Of a stretch of 9,610 nt of DNA, positions 7,121 to 9,610 are shown piece by piece (position 1 is the first letter of the stretch; the number at the start of each line of letters is the position of its first letter). The DNA lies in NCBI GenBank assembly GCA_036653215.1, contig JAVVUK010000062.1, positions 1 to 9,610 of the forward strand, in the 5' to 3' direction. Both the position numbers and the translations under genes were made by a program. The notes beneath the pieces were generated by a model. The model was given only the letters and a program-made list of their open reading frames with translations, searched no databases and had not been told where the DNA came from. The DNA is from JADFUS01 sp036653215 (GTDB lineage Bacteria > Bacteroidota > Bacteroidia > Bacteroidales > Rikenellaceae).

Positions 7121-7687
7121 ATGGAAAAAATATTAGTGGTCGATAATAACGACTCCTTTGTATATAATATAGTAGAAATATTGCGTGGTAGGTCTGAGGT
7201 TGATGTATGTCTCTCAAAAGATTTGTATATCGGTATTGAAGATAGGTACGATAAGATTATTCTATCTCCGGGTGCTGGGCTTCCGAGTGATTATCCCGAT
7301 ATGGAAAAACTAATTCTGAGATGTCTTAAAACACATCCTATTTTTGGTGTGTGTCTCGGCTTTCAAGCTCTTGCTGTGGCGTTAGGAGCCTCTTTAAAAC
7401 AACTATCGGTTCCTAAACATGGGCATAGCAGTAGCTTGAATATAATAGATACAAATGATGTTTTGTTGCGTGGAGTGCCTTGTGGAAGTAGTGTCGGACG
7501 TTATCATTCGTGGGTGGTAGACAGCAATTCTGTGCCTAAGGAGATGATTATAACATCGTATGATGAAGATGATAATATCATGTCGTTTTCACATATCGAA
7601 TTACCTATATATGGAGTGCAGTTTCATCCAGAATCGATAATTACAGAACATGGAGTTCAGATGCTTTTAAATTTTGTTAACGTTTAA
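7121..7687 (+). CDS. pabA: Aminodeoxychorismate synthase component II, glutamine amidotransferase (PabA/TrpG family)
   Basis: This 188-residue class I glutamine amidotransferase hydrolyses glutamine and passes ammonia to the chorismate-binding partner. It has the N-terminal strand ILVVDNNDSFVYNIVEIL (4-21), the oxyanion-side LSPGAG (48-53), the nucleophile elbow GVCLGFQAL (76-84) with Cys78, and FHPESI (168-173) with His169 and Glu171, so the catalytic triad is complete. Length is normal. Sequence alone does not separate PabA from TrpG, and one subunit can serve both enzymes. The partner diverging 25 bp away is a PabB, and no trp gene is visible, which favours p-aminobenzoate synthesis. The ATG at 7121 matches the family's N-terminus; in-frame ATGs at 7022 and 7094 would overlap the pabB gene or its start codon and add a non-homologous leader. 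The 3' end overlaps the flippase gene tail to tail by 11 nt. Confidence 0.9.
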   Translation: MEKILVVDNNDSFVYNIVEILRGRSEVDVCLSKDLYIGIEDRYDKIILSPGAGLPSDYPDMEKLILRCLKTHPIFGVCLGFQALAVALGASLKQLSVPKHGHSSSLNIIDTNDVLLRGVPCGSSVGRYHSWVVDSNSVPKEMIITSYDEDDNIMSFSHIELPIYGVQFHPESIITEHGVQMLLNFVNV

Positions 7688-9167
7688 GAAGATGTTTAGA
7701 TAGAATTTGCTTAATGTCCAATAGACTATTCAGCTCTTTGTAGGCTAAGATGAGTGAGATGAGAGCAAATATACCGCCTAATGAATACCCCAAAAATCCA
7801 TCTATAAGACGTATAGATAAGAAAACAGCGATTATTAAAGGCGTGTGGATTAACATACACCTGCTTATTTTAAGGCTTAGTCTATAATTATATTTTTTAC
7901 GTGCGATAAAATAAACTTGCAAAGCGTAGATTATATATGAAATTGTAAATGATATGCCTAAACCGTTAAAGCCATAGAGCTTATAACCTATAATGTTGAG
8001 GATGAGAATGTATAAATTGGCTATTAGTTCGTTTATAAAGAATAATTTAGAGTCTCCCTTTGCTATAAATTGGTATGCTATTGCCCAACTAACAGCTTTG
8101 AAAGACATCCCCAATAATGCCCATTCCATATAGCCATTTATGCCGATAAACTTTGATGAGTATAATATTGTCACTATCGCAGGTACAAAAAGGAGGAACA
8201 ATACGATTAGAGGTGACATTATCAAAACAGCAATCTCGGCTTGTTGATTTATAACTTCATTTCCTTTTGCGTTATCGTTGTTTACGGCGGCTAAACGAGG
8301 GAAATAGTCGGTTGACATAGATGTGAAAATAAGACCTGTATATGTGTTTATGACTGCCCACCCTGCTGTAAAGAGACCAACGGCAACTATGCCGCCCTCA
8401 CGCTCGATGAAGATACGCAAAATATAAGCAATGCCAAGCACCAAGACGCTATTGGCAGACATAGCAATGCCGAGTTTCATCATGCCTTTCCCTTTAGTAA
8501 ACGCCTCTGTATATGTTACTTTAGCCTTTTTAATAGGTGTTTTACGAGCAAAATACCAAGTTGTTATAACTGTGGATATTGACGTTAAGATAATTGTAGG
8601 TACGATACCTTGTATCCCAAAATAGTAATATATAGGTATCGAAATTAACAATCCAAGAGTAGATCCTACAACCCCCGATTTTGCAAGGTGGTTTATCTTT
8701 CTCATTCCTTGCATCACAACGTTATTCCCATTGGTTAATTGTTGTAGAAGAAGGGTTACAGACAGGAAAACGAAGGCTAAGGTAAAGTCTTTATTTCCAA
8801 ATGTCCATTGACTTAATAGTGGTGATAAAATTACAGTTACCGCTATGCCTAAGAGTCCTGTTATCCAAATTAGCTTTTTGAAGGTGGCAATGGTGGATCC
8901 GATTTTATGGCTGTCACCAGTTGTGTTTGCTTGAGCCACATCTTTGACGGCACTGCTGCCGAGTCCCATAGATGTGAGCCCTGTTATTAAGGAGGTCGCC
9001 GATTGTAAAAGTCCGCTTATTCCCATACCCTCAGGACCAAGAAGTATAGCTATGATCTTAGAACGAACGATGCCTATAAGGATATTAAACACCTGCACGC
9101 CTCCAAATACGGAGGTGGCTTTGACAATATCTCTATATGCTTTTTTGTCGCTTTGGTTAGTACTCAT
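7677..9167 (-). CDS. wzx: Wzx-type oligosaccharide flippase (O-antigen translocase)
   Basis: This 496-residue integral membrane protein of the MOP superfamily should move an undecaprenyl-linked glycan repeat unit from the cytoplasmic to the periplasmic face of the inner membrane. The N-terminal segment ATSVFGGVQVFNILIGIVRS (17-36), followed by AILLGPEGMGISGLL (40-54) and SMGLGSSAVKDVA (66-78), is typical of the polysaccharide-synthesis (PF01943/WzxE-like) group common in Bacteroidales capsule and O-antigen clusters. About 12-14 hydrophobic segments run through to about residue 475, with a TDYFPRL motif at 286-292 after the mid-protein linker. Length is normal. The start overlaps the end of the upstream aminotransferase gene by 11 nt in a different frame, suggesting translational coupling within a glycan operon. 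Whether the glycan is capsule, O-antigen or an exopolysaccharide cannot be told. No terminator is seen after its stop. Confidence 0.9.
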   Translation of the reverse strand: MSTNQSDKKAYRDIVKATSVFGGVQVFNILIGIVRSKIIAILLGPEGMGISGLLQSATSLITGLTSMGLGSSAVKDVAQANTTGDSHKIGSTIATFKKLIWITGLLGIAVTVILSPLLSQWTFGNKDFTLAFVFLSVTLLLQQLTNGNNVVMQGMRKINHLAKSGVVGSTLGLLISIPIYYYFGIQGIVPTIILTSISTVITTWYFARKTPIKKAKVTYTEAFTKGKGMMKLGIAMSANSVLVLGIAYILRIFIEREGGIVAVGLFTAGWAVINTYTGLIFTSMSTDYFPRLAAVNNDNAKGNEVINQQAEIAVLIMSPLIVLFLLFVPAIVTILYSSKFIGINGYMEWALLGMSFKAVSWAIAYQFIAKGDSKLFFINELIANLYILILNIIGYKLYGFNGLGISFTISYIIYALQVYFIARKKYNYRLSLKISRCMLIHTPLIIAVFLSIRLIDGFLGYSLGGIFALISLILAYKELNSLLDIKQILSKHLLKR

Positions 9168-9610
9168 TAACTGCTTTTACAATTTGTCTAATTTCATCAT
9201 CTGTCAATACAGGACTTATAGGAAGGCTCAAAACCTCATTATGTATCTTTTCAGTTATAGGGAACGATAGTTCGTTCCACTCTTTGTAACACTCTTGCTT
9301 ATGTGGTGCAATAGGGTAGTGTATCAATGTCTGAATACCCTTTTCTGAAAGGTGCTTTTGAAGAGCATCACGGTCTGATGTCCTTACAACAAAGATGTGA
9401 TATATATGTTCTTCCCTTTCATATGGCTGTTTGGGAAGGGTGATTTTTGGATTGGTTATATTTTTACAATAATATTCGGCAATCTCACGACGACGTTCGT
9501 TTTCTTGAAGTAGGTGTCTTATTTTAACTGTCAAAAACGCTGCTTGCATCTCATCCATGCGAGAGTTTAGTCCGCTATATTGAAAAATATATTTTTTAGA
9601 AGATCCATAA
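9157..9610 (-). CDS. DegT/DnrJ/EryC1/StrS-family sugar aminotransferase, C-terminal part (gene runs off the right edge)
   Basis: The frame stays open from the stop at 9157 to the window edge: before the first internal Met (codon 9556-9558) it reads YGSSKKYIFQYSGLNSR. This joins to MDEMQAAFL to give the family's YGS-x(n)-G-x-NSR-(L/M)-DE-(L/M)-QAA block. The Met is therefore not the start, and the 151 visible residues are roughly the last 40% of a protein usually about 370 long. KIRHLLQENERRREIAEYY and GIQTLIHYPIAPHKQECY are also typical of PLP-dependent sugar-nucleotide aminotransferases. The PLP lysine lies upstream, outside the window. The tail resembles dTDP-3-keto-6-deoxyhexose aminotransferases such as FdtB/QdtB, which would put a 3-amino sugar in the glycan; that subtype is recalled from the family and is uncertain. 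Its last 11 nt overlap the flippase start. Confidence 0.88.
   Translation of the reverse strand, partial: YGSSKKYIFQYSGLNSRMDEMQAAFLTVKIRHLLQENERRREIAEYYCKNITNPKITLPKQPYEREEHIYHIFVVRTSDRDALQKHLSEKGIQTLIHYPIAPHKQECYKEWNELSFPITEKIHNEVLSLPISPVLTDDEIRQIVKAVNEY

Noticed and set aside
9100..9115. CCTCC/GGAGG hairpin-like repeat.
   Set aside because: It lies within the flippase coding region (GGVQVF area), has a short stem and no T run, and is explained by codon content.

Overview
The window looks like chromosomal DNA of a Bacteroidota bacterium, most likely order Bacteroidales. The DNA is AT-rich. Genes lack Shine-Dalgarno sites but carry matches to the Bacteroides-type -7 promoter element TAnnTTTG. 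There is a PCMD-domain surface protein, a family largely confined to this phylum, and the signal peptide of the outer-membrane efflux protein is predicted to be cut just before a glutamine, as is common there. Genus and species cannot be read from the window.

Layout from left to right. (1) Positions 1-994 (+) hold the 3' part of a PCMD-domain protein with an Ig-like segment in front, closed by a hairpin/T-run terminator at 1012-1044. (2) Positions 1043-5474 (-) hold a tight four-gene efflux operon transcribed right to left: a MarR-family regulator, a TolC-like outer-membrane channel, an EmrA/HlyD-type periplasmic adaptor and a 14-helix EmrB-like MFS pump. Gene junctions are a 20-nt overlap, a 3-nt gap and a 6-nt gap. 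A near-perfect 34-bp palindrome at 5512-5545 covers the predicted -33 element of the operon promoter and is the likely operator of the MarR protein. (3) Positions 5566-7687 hold a compact p-aminobenzoate module: a PabB-PabC fusion on the minus strand and a PabA amidotransferase on the plus strand, diverging from a 25-bp gap. Each strand of that gap has a TAnnTTTG element ending four bases before the start codon, so both mRNAs are predicted to be leaderless or nearly so, and the two promoters overlap. (4) Positions 7677-9610 (-) hold the end of a surface-polysaccharide cluster: a Wzx-type flippase preceded by the C-terminal part of a DegT/DnrJ/EryC1/StrS sugar aminotransferase that runs off the right edge. 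These two genes overlap by 11 nt, and the flippase also overlaps pabA tail to tail by 11 nt.

How the genes work together: the efflux operon encodes all parts of a tripartite pump spanning both membranes plus its own probable repressor. The pab genes together supply both enzymes taking chorismate and glutamine to p-aminobenzoate for folate. The aminotransferase would make an amino sugar nucleotide for a glycan whose lipid-linked unit the flippase moves across the inner membrane. I found no mobile element, CRISPR array, tRNA or rRNA, and no gene-free stretch above 300 bases. Nothing here is a clearly new system; the most unusual signals are regulatory, namely the 34-bp palindrome and the paired leaderless pab promoters.
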